Below, one piece after another: positions 24,299 to 32,310 of a stretch of 46,900 bases of DNA. The position numbers and the translations under genes are program-made. A model generated the notes under the pieces. The model ran no database searches and had not been told where the DNA came from. It was given only the letters and a program-made list of their open reading frames with translations. Origin of the DNA: Actinomadura montaniterrae (GTDB taxonomy: Bacteria; Actinomycetota; Actinomycetes; Streptosporangiales; Streptosporangiaceae); assembly GCF_008923365.1 (NCBI RefSeq), contig NZ_WBMR01000060.1, positions 1-46,900 of the forward strand, given 5' to 3'. How positions within the stretch are numbered: position 1 is the stretch's first letter; every line of letters begins with the position of its first letter.

Positions 24299-24573
24299 CG
24301 GGCTCACCCGCCGGCGTCGCGGGCCGCGCGGACCCACCGGGGCGCTCAGCGGCTTGCAGCACCGGCGCCTTTGCGCTCCGCAGCCGGGCCATCGTCGTTT
24401 GCGGGTATCGTCCGGATTCCTTTCAGAGATGGCAGGCCGCGAGTCCGCCATGGTGACGCGCCCTTCGATGCCGACCCGTCCGGCGCTGTCATGCGGATGC
24501 GCCATGATCCTTTGCGCATGTCGCATGACAAGGTGACGTTGGAGTGCTGGAGGCATCACGCGATTCAGCGGAT
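24299..24573. other. No supported gene
   Basis: Nothing recognised beyond short open frames on both strands. Confidence 0.3.
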
Positions 24574-24858
24574 ATGACGCGGCCGCATGCCGCACTACCT
24601 GGCCAACCGGGCGCTGGGACTCGGCCTCGCCGTGACGTACACATTCCGGGCCTGGACCAGCTCGCCGCCCGGGGGGCTTGCGCCGAGCATGAGTGCGCCC
24701 TGTGGGGAAGCCTGTTGCGATCCTTTGGTCGCTGCCACCGCCCCACCTCGGTTCCGACCCGACATCACGACGCCGCAGCGGACCGGCTGGCCGAGCTCAG
24801 GCGCCTGGTGGCGGCACTCGGCCGCGTTGAGCGGCATGGTACATCTACGCGAGCGTGA
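24574..24858 (+). CDS. Hypothetical small protein (doubtful)
   Basis: 94 aa from ATG 24574 (MTRPHAALPGQPG...ADRLAELRRLVAALGRVERHG). The helical C-terminal part looks like real coding sequence. Its stop overlaps the next GTG (GTGA). No ribosome site or family is evident, so this may be the remnant of a larger gene. Confidence 0.3.
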   Translation: MTRPHAALPGQPGAGTRPRRDVHIPGLDQLAARGACAEHECALWGSLLRSFGRCHRPTSVPTRHHDAAADRLAELRRLVAALGRVERHGTSTRA

Positions 24859-25046
24859 GCATGCTCTCTATGGTCGCTCTGCCCCCGCGGGACCGAGGCG
24901 ATCACGTCATCCTCAGCGCGCCCACCTCTGATGCGCTGCTCGGCCTGATGCGACGTGCCGAGCGGACGCCGCCGCCCGCGGCCGCCCAAGCCGCTGATTA
25001 CCGGCTCTTTCTCCACCGTGTCGCTCCATCGGAACCCTTGACCTGA
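24855..25046 (+). CDS. Hypothetical small protein (doubtful)
   Basis: 63 aa (MSMLSMVALPPRDRGDHVILSAPTSDALLGLMRRAE...). GTG 24855 overlaps the previous stop, which suggests coupling, but there is no independent support. No membrane segment or known motif. Confidence 0.3.
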   Translation: MSMLSMVALPPRDRGDHVILSAPTSDALLGLMRRAERTPPPAAAQAADYRLFLHRVAPSEPLT

Positions 25047-25055
25047 AGCTCAGCT

Positions 25056-25081
25056 TTCGGTACGAAATGTGCCGTACCGAA
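25056..25081. promoter_or_regulatory. Perfect 9-bp-arm palindrome, probable operator
   Basis: TTCGGTACG (25056-25064) and CGTACCGAA (25073-25081) are exact inverted complements separated by 8 bp. It sits 44 bp before the start of the membrane protein at 25125, where an operator would be. There is no T-run, so termination is less likely. Confidence 0.6.
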
Positions 25082-25124
25082 CACCCTGAGTGTCGTGCCG
25101 GGTGGGAAATGGGGAGCGGATCGC

Positions 25125-26171
25125 ATGCTGGCGTTGCGGCGGGTGGGGTTGTTCGTGGTGCTACCGCTGGTGTTGATCGCCGTCGCGGCGTTCAGCTGGT
25201 ACCGGCTCAGCGATACGAGCAGGGGCTACCAGGACAAGCTCGCCGGCTACTGCCAGGGGCTCATACCCGAGGCCGAGTCCGCCGATTTCACCGACCACGA
25301 GGAAAAGGCCCTGCGGCATGACGAACACCACGTGGACGACGATGGACTGCGCTGGGAGTCGTGTGATGTCGGCGACCTGCGGCTCACCATCGGCGACGTC
25401 GGTGAGACGCTCGTGAATTCCGGCATCCGCAATGGATTCTTCACTCTGCTGCTCGAGGGGCTGGACGACAACGACGAGACTCCGATGGCGATCGGCGGCG
25501 GTTGGGAGGGCTACACCGACCTGCGCAACACCGGAGTGGTGATGGGCTGCACCAACCGGCACGCCTCCGTGGTGGTCTCCGCGGTCTCCGACGGGTCGCT
25601 CATGGATGCCCGAGCGCGTCAGGTCGCCCGGCTCGTAACCGCCACCGCCGCACGGGCCGCCCACCGTGGCGGCTGTGACGCCAAGTCCGGCGGTCCGATA
25701 CCACCCCTGTCGCAACCAGCCAAGGAGATGTCGCCGGAGACGATCGGGGGCACCTGCGCCGGCATCCCGGTCAAGACGGTCGTTGAGACCGGCGAGGTCA
25801 ACTGGATCAAGGAAAGCGCCGGCAGCGGAAACGCACCGGTCGAGGGGTGCACTCTTGGCAGGACCGTGGCCTTCTCCTCGGCCGCCTACCATTTCCAGGC
25901 CAACTACGGCCCGTACGCGCAGGCGCTGCGGACCGCCCCGAGCGGCTCCGGGGAAAGCACCCTCTTTCGCACCGGCGCCGATTTCGGCCGCTCCCGCGAC
26001 CACGCTTGGGCGACCGCACGCTGTTCGGGACACGGCGCACGGGCGCTGTTCTCCGTCAGCGCCACCGAATACGCGGACCCGACGGCGCGGTTCCTGACGA
26101 CGTCGCTGCGCGCCTTCGCCGAACACGCCGTCCAACGGCACGGCTGCACGGGCCTGCGGCTGCCTCGGTGA
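25125..26171 (+). CDS. Membrane-anchored protein with two tandem four-Cys domains
   Basis: 348 aa. ATG 25125 follows GGGGAGCGG. One N-terminal membrane helix (about residues 7-25) anchors a large extracytoplasmic part. This consists of two halves with the same Cys order. First half: GYCQGLIP, WESCDVGD, VMGCTNR, RGGCDAK. Second half: GTCAGIPV, EGCTLGR, ARCSGHG, RHGCTGL. Each half ends with a helix like ARQVARLVTATAARAAHRGGC or LTTSLRAFAEHAVQRHGC, so a duplicated domain of about 150 residues with two disulfides is inferred. No known family recognised. A perfect palindrome lies upstream. Confidence 0.75.
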   Translation: MLALRRVGLFVVLPLVLIAVAAFSWYRLSDTSRGYQDKLAGYCQGLIPEAESADFTDHEEKALRHDEHHVDDDGLRWESCDVGDLRLTIGDVGETLVNSGIRNGFFTLLLEGLDDNDETPMAIGGGWEGYTDLRNTGVVMGCTNRHASVVVSAVSDGSLMDARARQVARLVTATAARAAHRGGCDAKSGGPIPPLSQPAKEMSPETIGGTCAGIPVKTVVETGEVNWIKESAGSGNAPVEGCTLGRTVAFSSAAYHFQANYGPYAQALRTAPSGSGESTLFRTGADFGRSRDHAWATARCSGHGARALFSVSATEYADPTARFLTTSLRAFAEHAVQRHGCTGLRLPR

Positions 26172-26510
26172 CCAGTCGTACACCAGCCGGCGCGGCGTGC
26201 GATGGGCCTGGCCTTCGGCGGCAAGGCTGCGGCACAGCAAGTGGCGCGGGTCAGGTGGCGGCCGCAGGTGTAGGTGATCCGCTCGGGGGTGGGAAGGGAG
26301 ACAGAGACGGTCGGCGTCCCCCGGGCGGACTCCGTACCGCCGGTGCAGGCAGAGACGGGGCAGTGCAGCAGGACCTTTTTCGGTGCTGCCCGCGCCGGTG
26401 GCCTTGAAGGCGAGGACGTGCCTGTGGCGGCCGCCGGGCAGGCTTCCGGTCTAGTAGGCGTCGCCCGTGCCGCGCACCGCCGAGGTGTCGGGCTTCGGAG
26501 CGACCAGATA
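26172..26510. other. No supported gene
   Basis: A minus-strand patch (KVLLHCPVSACTGGTES, then TPERITYTCGRHLTRATCC) has a Cys-rich, zinc-ribbon-like look but no clean start or stop. It may be a gene remnant. Confidence 0.3.
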
Positions 26511-27355
26511 TCAGTCGAAGACCGCCATCCCGGGAACGCGCCGGCCGATCTCGGGCACCCGAGCGCCATCGGCCACGAGCCGCACCAGTTCGGCCAGATC
26601 GTCGGCGGCCACGAACTCGTTGACATAGGGCACGAGTGTCTTGAGCGTCCCGACCGTGGTAAAGGGCGGGAACACGGCAGACTCTCCCGAGGTCCATCCC
26701 ACGGATTGGAGACTCCCGCCGGGAGCAAGGAGGCTCCATGCCGTGACCAGGTCGACCTCGCCGACCGACTCGACGACGATGTCGCCGGGCTCCTTGACGT
26801 CGTCCGAGCTCACGACCACCTCGTCAGCGCCCGCGCTGGCGAGGCCGTCGCCTCCCCGGGGGGAGCCGACCGAGGCGATGACGTGTGCCGGCACGGGCGG
26901 CGAGTTGCACGGCGTTGCGTCCCACGCCGCCCGAGGCGCCGGTCACCAGCAGGTGCTTTCCCGGTGCGACCGCCGCGCTCCGCGGCGAACGGAGCGTGGC
27001 CAGGCCCGCAGTCGGCAGTCGGCCAGCCCGACGCCGTCCGGGATCTGGCCAACGCCGACACAGCGACGGCGACCCGGTCCGCGAACGCACCGTCCGTGAA
27101 GAGGACGACACGGGTTCCGGCCGATGGCCCGGCGCCGTCCGCCGCCTCCCGCACGATGACCCCGGCCGCGTCGAGGCCCAGGGGCGCTCTGACCGGAACG
27201 CGTCCATTGCGCACGTTGTTGGGGTTCGCATAATTGGGGGAGGTGTGCAGCACGTTGGCGAGCACTTACCCCGGGTCGGCGACCGGGTCGGCGACCTCCC
27301 CGAATCCGATTCTCGCGGGGGTGTACGGGGCGACGATGAGAGCACGCGTGGACAT
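26511..27355 (-). pseudogene. Zinc-type alcohol dehydrogenase/quinone oxidoreductase (MDR), frameshifted
   Basis: ATG 27355 begins STRALIVAPYTPARIGFGEVADPVADPG, then an in-frame TAA interrupts. The frame continues VLANVLHTSPNYANPNNVRNGRVPVRAPLGLDAAGVIV and AGTRVVLFTDGAFADRVAV. It shifts to TGASGGVGRNAVQLAA (the nucleotide-binding GASGGVG) and shifts again to SAGADEVVVSSDD...VVESVGEVDLVTAWSLLAPGGSL...MAVFD. One stop and at least two frameshifts break a ~280-320-residue enzyme. Confidence 0.85.
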
Positions 27356-27395
27356 GGGCGCCGCTGGGGCTGGCGGCGACGATGACAGTTAAGAC

Positions 27396-27423
27396 CTTAG
27401 TGGATAGTTTCTTAGTAGACTAT
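27396..27423. promoter_or_regulatory. Repeat element upstream of the MDR relic
   Basis: CTTAGTGGATAGTTT (27396-27410) is followed directly by CTTAGTAGACTAT, an imperfect direct repeat. It also holds the inverted pair ATAGT (27404-27408) and ACTAT (27419-27423). It lies 40-70 bp before the MDR start on the minus strand. Similar AT-rich repeats control quinone oxidoreductases through HxlR regulators elsewhere (inference). Confidence 0.4.
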
Positions 27424-27576
27424 ATAACGAAGTTGCGCTTTGACTTCGGCTCGCCCGTGGTCGCAGCCGGACCTTGCTTGGGCCCACCGGCTTGACCGGG
27501 TGTGCGGTGGCCGTCCGGACGCCGTCCCGGACGGTGTCCTCCGGTGCACTGTCGTCGTTGCGAGTGAAGGGCCGCC

Positions 27577-28224
27577 ATGAAACGTCTGATCGCGCCGGGT
27601 ACGAGATGGGTCTGCTGCATGTTCGTTCTCGGTGCGCTGCTGGCCGGCGCCGCGGGGACGGCGTTGATCAATCCCTGCCGCTTTGTCGGCTTGGGGGACA
27701 GGATCTGGCTCTGGTGTGTGCTGGCGGTCGCCGGGTTCGGGTTGATCGGCATGGCGAGTGTTCTGCTGGCGAAGGCGCGGCATGGCATCTGGCGCCGGCT
27801 GCTGGTGGCCTGCGCCGGCTGTACGGCACTGGCGGGCGTCGCGTGCATCTCCTGGAGTTACCTCATCACGTTTCTCATCGATTATTCGAATGAACAGCGG
27901 GTTGCGACGGTTTCCCCTGACGGGAAATTCGCAGTCATTCTGAACTATGATTTTCCCCAATATCCCCACCCTGCTGATCGACCTGACGGTCTCTACCTGC
28001 AAACAAGAGAGGGGTTTTTCAGTAAGAGGGCCTATCTCGGCTGTTTGTCCGACAGTGGAGCCCACTGGCTGGACGCGGTGTGGTTTGCTGGTGCGAACAC
28101 CATCGTCATCCGCCAGGAAGGTGGCGAGGGAAAAACGGAACGCTCGGTCTCGTTTGATCCGGTCAAGGTCCGGGTCGACCAGCCCATGGGCGACAGTTGC
28201 CCGCCCACGCTCTACACCGGTTGA
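27577..28224 (+). CDS. Membrane protein of unknown function
   Basis: 215 aa. Three hydrophobic segments (about residues 10-30, 42-64, 74-98) are followed by an extracytoplasmic beta-type domain beginning ATVSPDGKFAVILNYD. It contains GLYLQTREGFFSKRAYLGC, DAVWFAGANTIVIRQEGGEG and a final C in GDSCPPTLYTG. The start MKRLIAPGTRW is chosen for its position after a GGGCCGCC leader. The frame is intact and its codon use is moderately AT-richer than in the core region. No family recognised; one plausible role is a surface or immunity-type protein, unproven. Confidence 0.7.
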   Translation: MKRLIAPGTRWVCCMFVLGALLAGAAGTALINPCRFVGLGDRIWLWCVLAVAGFGLIGMASVLLAKARHGIWRRLLVACAGCTALAGVACISWSYLITFLIDYSNEQRVATVSPDGKFAVILNYDFPQYPHPADRPDGLYLQTREGFFSKRAYLGCLSDSGAHWLDAVWFAGANTIVIRQEGGEGKTERSVSFDPVKVRVDQPMGDSCPPTLYTG

Positions 28225-28364
28225 CCAGGCCGAAGAAAAACCGGGTCCGCCGGGGTGGCGCACCTGGGTCGCTGGTAAGAAAATGATGCCCTCGGGTCCG
28301 GGAGGAATCCACAATTGTCTTACAGTTACTGCATAGTCATCCAATAATGATGGGAGTCACGGTT
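28225..28364. other. Spacer, no gene
   Basis: No supported feature between the membrane protein and the SDR relic. Confidence 0.4.
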
Positions 28365-28640
28365 ATGCCCACGCGTGCCCTGGAGAGCAAGGTTGTGCTC
28401 GTCACCGGTGGAAGCAGGGAGAATCGGCCGAGCCCTTGCGGGACGCCTCGGGCACGACGGCGTCGTTGTCGCCGTCGTGTTCGCCCACGACCTGGCAGCG
28501 GCGAGCGGAGCCCTCGAGCGGATCCGAAAGGGTGGCGGCCGCGGTTTCCCATCCGAGCCGAACTGGGCGGACCGGGTGATGCGGCCGCGCTATGGGAGCC
28601 TTCGACGCGCAGATCGAGCAGCATTCACCCCAGGGGGCGT
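28365..28640 (+). pseudogene. Short-chain dehydrogenase (SDR), N-terminal fragment
   Basis: ATG near 28365 gives MPTRALESKVVLVTGGSR. After a frameshift it continues RIGRALAGRLGHDGVVVAVVFAHDLAAASGAL, which together rebuild the cofactor motif TGGSRxIGRA. A further shift gives PIRAELGGPGDAAALW and then GAFDAQIEQH. The catalytic YxxxK region is absent. At least two frameshifts plus truncation. Confidence 0.75.
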
Positions 28641-28789
28641 CGCGTCCTACCCCAGGTCGCCCACACCGCAGCCGAGAAGACCGCCGCACTGCTCCTGCAT
28701 GCCGCAGGCATCGTGCCTGGCACCAACCGCCGCCGCGGCAAAGGCCCGACCCGCCGCAAGCGGTGTGTCCCGCACAACGGACAGACGCG
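28641..28789. other. No gene
   Basis: Junction between opposite-strand relics. Confidence 0.4.
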
Positions 28790-29130
28790 GCTGCCCTGCG
28801 GGCAGTACGATCTCGGTGACGTCGACCGGAAAGCCCGGCGTCGATGTCTGACGCCGGAAGTGGTCGGCGGCGGGATCCGTCCAGTGGGGGGTGTCGGCGG
28901 CGCGCCGCACCTGGTCGGTGCGCCCCTCGTTCGGTGACAGCAGCGCGGTCATTGTCAGTTCCAGTGCGGCGGAGAGCTTGCTGACGACGATGGCGGTCGG
29001 GTTGCTCTCGTCCGTTCGATTTTGCTGATCATCGCTGGGATACCCCGGAGGCGTCCGCGAGCCGGGCGAGTGACCAGCCGCGCCGGCTCCGCTCTCCGCC
29101 TTGATCCCCGCCGGCTCACCGGGTACGGGG
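28790..29130 (-). pseudogene. XRE-family regulator with cupin domain, decayed
   Basis: Minus-strand frames give, in order, SLARLADASGVS and MISKIER (HTH of an XRE regulator). Next come ESNPTAIVVSKLSAALEL, TALLSPNEGRTDQVRRAADTPHWTDPA and STPGFPVDVTEIVLPAG, the start of a cupin sensor domain. Frameshifts separate the HTH pieces and the cupin ends early. In intact relatives this type of regulator often adjoins an oxidoreductase, as here the SDR relic in opposite orientation. Confidence 0.7.
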
Positions 29131-29853
29131 GACGGCTGGTCACGGGAGGGGGCGCCGGGCCCTCATCGCCGTGCTGGCCGTGCGGACATTCGTCCAGTAG
29201 TCGCGCTGATGGTCGTGCGCACGCGCGCAGCACATCGGCTCCTCCTGCGCCTTGATTGCCGCATGCGAGATGCAGAACGGTGGCGATGCGGTCCAGCGCT
29301 GATCGGTGAGGTGTAGGGCGGACGCAGATGGTGAGGGTGGGTCGTGTCGGCGGCGAACGACGGCTCAGGGGAGAGTTCGAGCCCGTGGGTGCGGGCGTGC
29401 TTCGGGACGAGATCGGCCCGCATGGTGGTCAGTCGCAACGAGAGGGCGGGCCCCTGGAGGAATCGTGAATCGCCAGCGATCGTCTCCGGGCAGCAGCCCG
29501 CTCAGATGATCGCGCTGCCGTCGTAGGACGGCCCGCCGATCGTGCAGCAGCGGTTCCAGGTCGCGCAGTAGTTCGGTGGACAGTCAAGGCCTGCTGGCCC
29601 AGGTGGCCAACGAAAGCGGCTTGCTATCGGGCCAAGGAGAGCACTACTCGCCAGTCGTAGTTGCGGGTTGTCTCCGTTCGCGGACTGTGATGGTGTGTCC
29701 GCTTCCACAGCGATTGGACACGCCAAGGCGCGAGAGTGCCTACTCGGATAGGGAATCTGCGGTGACTTTCACAGTAAGAACCTCGAAATGCACCACGAGG
29801 ATGATCCTTCATGTGTAGGCCTCGCCTCGAAGAACCGAGATCCAAGGAGCACG
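29131..29853. other. No supported gene
   Basis: About 720 bp. Short coding-like minus-strand patches (ELLRDLEPLLHDRRAVLRRQRDHLSGLLPGDDRWRF around 29460-29580) could be gene debris. No start, ribosome site or family. Confidence 0.3.
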
Positions 29854-30180
29854 TTGTTCGGGAAACTTGTAGCCGCCGGAGTTGCCGGAACTGCGACACT
29901 TACCGCCGGAGTGCTGTTAGCTTCACCGGCTCACGCCGACTACGCCTGCACCGTCCATACGCTCAAAATCCAGTTCGTCTCGGGTACTCCACGGTCCGTC
30001 TGTGAGAAAGGAACGGGTGTTACCTACAGCATGCCCGACCGTAAGGTCGTCGCGATAACCGCTGGAGACGACAGTGGGTGGCTCGCGAGGAGGAGTAACG
30101 GGAAGCACTTCGCATTCCGCAGCAACGAGGTTCTGGTCTTCGGGTCGGGCGTGAGCTTCAAATCCCTGCACTTCAATTGA
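29854..30180 (+). CDS. Small secreted protein, unknown family
   Basis: 108 aa from TTG 29854, chosen because AAGGAG (29844-29849) lies 4 bp upstream and the product then begins with a canonical Sec signal peptide (FGKLVAAGVAGTATLTAGVLLASPAHA). ATG 29788 in frame would add 22 hydrophilic residues. The mature part (about 80 aa) has two Cys (DYACTVHTL, RSVCEKG) and reads as a small beta-rich domain (GDDSGWLARRSNGKHFAFRSNEVLVF). AT-richer than the core region, and followed by its own strong terminator. Function unknown. Confidence 0.75.
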   Translation: MFGKLVAAGVAGTATLTAGVLLASPAHADYACTVHTLKIQFVSGTPRSVCEKGTGVTYSMPDRKVVAITAGDDSGWLARRSNGKHFAFRSNEVLVFGSGVSFKSLHFN

Positions 30181-30231
30181 TCCACAACGTGAGCGGTCAG
30201 CACGCCTAGTCGGCGTCTGCTTCGATGGACC

Positions 30232-30270
30232 AAGCCCGGCCCGCTGTAATGAGCGGGCCGGGCTTCTTCT
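30232..30270 (+). terminator. Rho-independent terminator
   Basis: AAGCCCGGCCCGCT (30232-30245) pairs perfectly with AGCGGGCCGGGCTT (30252-30265) around a 6-nt loop; TTCTTCT follows. It ends the small secreted-protein transcript. The IS5 relic begins directly after it. Confidence 0.92.
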
Positions 30271-30273
30271 AGG

Positions 30274-30815
30274 TCGTGAGGCGGCGGTCATGAGGTCGGT
30301 CATGGCGATGTGGATCATGGCGGCGGAGCTGGCCGGCAGGGTTTTGTAGTCGCGGGTCAAGCGGCAGCGCAGCATGAGCCAGCCCAGGGTGCGCTCGACG
30401 ACCCAGCGGTGCGACAGTGGAGTGGAGCCGCGGGTGCCCGGTCGGCGTTGGGCGATCTGCATGCCGATGCCGAGCGCGGCGGTGTGTTCGACCAGGTATT
30501 GGCGATTGCTGCCGTCCGCCCAGGTGGCGCGGAGGCTCGGATGGCGGCGATCTGGTTGATGAGGGTGGTGCCGGCGGTCGAGTCCTGGACGGAGGCGCGG
30601 TGACCAGGACGGCCAGCAGTAGTCCGAGGGTGTCGACCACGATGCCGCATTGCGGCCGACGATCTTCTTGGCGGCGTTGACACCCTGGTCGGCGGTAGGA
30701 ACACTGGTGGAGGTCTTGACGCATTGGGCGTCGATCGCAGCGGCTGAGGGCTTGGCGGCGTGACCCTGGTGCACGTCGCCGCGTCTCTGGGCGGACCCGT
30801 CGGCACGGCGTTGCC
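30274..30815 (-). pseudogene. IS5-family transposase, C-terminal two thirds
   Basis: Minus-strand frames read AAIDAQCVKTSTSVPTADQGVNAAKKIVG (first catalytic D in VIDAQ-type motif). Further on are GIVVDTLGLLLAVLVTA, SVQDSTAGTTLINQI, WADGSNRQYLVEH, and WVVERTLGWLMLRCRLTRDYKTLPASSAAMIHIAMTDLM. Several frameshifts break it. Its N-terminal third is absent on this strand but a matching piece lies on the plus strand just to the right. Confidence 0.82.
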
Positions 30816-30825
30816 CTGTGGTGCC

Positions 30826-31165
30826 GGCACCCGAACGCCGCTACCCCAACGACATGTCCGACGCCCGCTGGGAGCTGATCGAACTTACGTTGGCCGCCTG
30901 TCGTGACCGGCGCCGCGCCGGAGCACTGGACGCCGCCCACCCGAACACCACCTGCGCACGATCATGGACGCCATCCTCTACGTCGACCGCACCGAAATCC
31001 CCTGGCGCTATCTGCCGCACGACTAACGGCCCTGGCAAACCGTCTACGGCTACTCCCGCGGCGCAACGACGATGTCTTCAACCTACTGACCGGGCTGCTG
31101 CACCGCTGGTGCGCGTCCGGGGGGTCGTGCCACCGAGTCCTCCGCCGGCATCATCGACGCCTGTC
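30826..31165 (+). pseudogene. IS5-family transposase, N-terminal third, opposite orientation
   Basis: RRYPNDMSDARWELIELTLAA, then IMDAILYVDRTEIPWRYLPHD (followed by a stop), PWQTVYGYSR, DDVFNLLTGLLHRW and ATESSAGIIDA. It stops at the same IDA position where the minus-strand part begins. Frameshifted. The two parts together cover one transposase but point away from each other. Confidence 0.8.
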
Positions 31166-31375
31166 GGCGTACGGGTTCTCATCCTTATCAGTTTCATCAT
31201 GTTCAAGGTCACTGGCCAGCTTCGCGGTGGTGACCTCATGGCGGGGTTTGATCACGTATGGCGACGTCTGCTGATTTTGCTGTCTGGCCCATGCACAGGA
31301 CGTTCTACGAACGAACGTGCTCCAACTACCCGGCGTTCCCGTTGGTTCTCAACCGGATAGGCGGGTAAACCGGTC
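31166..31375. other. Spacer, no gene
   Basis: No supported feature apart from the promoter of the next gene at its right end. Confidence 0.4.
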
Positions 31376-31387
31376 TAACATCTTGCC
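31376..31387 (+). promoter_or_regulatory. Leaderless -10 box (TAACAT)
   Basis: TAACAT (31376-31381) plus 6 nt places transcription start at the GTG of 31388, as in the core-region leaderless genes. Confidence 0.6.
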
Positions 31388-31957
31388 GTGATCAAATACG
31401 CCGCAGCGTGGCCAGGGACACGGCTCCAGGTGGCCTCGATCGTTGCGGGCTGGGCGACGATAACGGCGACGACGTGGTTAGCCAACGTCTGCAACACAGA
31501 GCCGGACGCAGATTACCGATACCGGCTCTGGTTTTGGGTAACGCTGGCCGAGGTACCTGCGCTCGGGGCTCTCTGGGCTCTGGTGGTGATCGACGCTCGA
31601 CGTAACCGCGGTGTGGACGCTAGGCCCAGCTTGGTTCGCGTTCTCGGCCTGATGCTCGGCACGGGTGCGTGGCTCCTGGGCGGACTCTGGTTCTTCCTGA
31701 GGGGTGTCCTGTTCGGCGGGGTCTCGCTCCCACACGGGATTCACTGCAGTCTGCCCGGGGTCCAAGGTCAGTCTCACTGTCTTCCGGTGCCTTTGGGTGA
31801 AGCCTTAGGCCTGATCCTCGGCCTCTCATCGACCCCCGCTCTGGTGGTCTTGATCAACATTGGGCGCCGTTCGCCTGTAGCCGCATGGCTGTCACCGGCC
31901 TTGATCGTGGGTCTGTTTGTGATTGCTCGCTTGCTATGGGGCCCCCGGTACGGTTAG
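31388..31957 (+). CDS. Five-to-six-helix membrane protein, unknown
   Basis: 189 aa. GTG 31388 is supported by the leaderless promoter. Hydrophobic segments lie at about residues 12-33, 47-66, 80-110, 135-158 and 165-185. A small extracytoplasmic loop holds two Cys (GIHCSLPGVQGQSHCLPV) that could pair. No known motif. The gene is intact between two transposase relics, which suggests recent arrival or retained function. Confidence 0.68.
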   Translation: MIKYAAAWPGTRLQVASIVAGWATITATTWLANVCNTEPDADYRYRLWFWVTLAEVPALGALWALVVIDARRNRGVDARPSLVRVLGLMLGTGAWLLGGLWFFLRGVLFGGVSLPHGIHCSLPGVQGQSHCLPVPLGEALGLILGLSSTPALVVLINIGRRSPVAAWLSPALIVGLFVIARLLWGPRYG

Positions 31958-31979
31958 CACCTCGCCCGTGCCCTGGTGA

Positions 31980-32276
31980 TGCTGACCGGGGGGCGGTTGC
32001 CAAGGATGAACTCGGTGATGGAGCGGTGGGTTGCAGACCTGCCGCCGCGACCTCCTGGACCGCACGTTGATCTGGAACCAGCGGCACCTGCTCCACGGCC
32101 TCCGGGAGTTCGAGACCTTCTACAACCAGCGTCGGCCTCACCAGGGCATCGCCAACGCCCGCCCGCCGACGCCACTGCCTCTACCGATCAGCGAACCCGA
32201 CGAGATCGCCCACCTGAACGTCCGAAGAATCCAGCGTCTGGGCGGAACTCTCAACGAGTACGAACATGCCGCTTGA
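31980..32276 (+). pseudogene. Integrase-core (IS481-like) transposase, C-terminal fragment
   Basis: GGRLPRMNSVMERWV, then a frameshift, then QTCRRDLLDRTLIWNQRHLLHGLREFETFYNQRRPHQGIANARPP...LGGTLNEYEHAA. It is a near copy of 20444-20684 and keeps slightly more upstream sequence. The catalytic core is otherwise missing. Confidence 0.85.
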
Positions 32277-32310
32277 CCTGGACGGACGAGGTTTTCCGGC
32301 AGGGACAAGG

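Noticed and set aside
24574..25046. Interpretation of the two coupled small ORFs as a toxin-antitoxin pair
   Set aside because: No motif, ribosome site or size pattern supports it beyond the 4-bp overlap; kept only as doubtful ORFs.
26274..27233. A 319-aa plus-strand open frame across the MDR relic
   Set aside because: No domain-like sequence; the minus strand carries recognisable MDR segments across frames.
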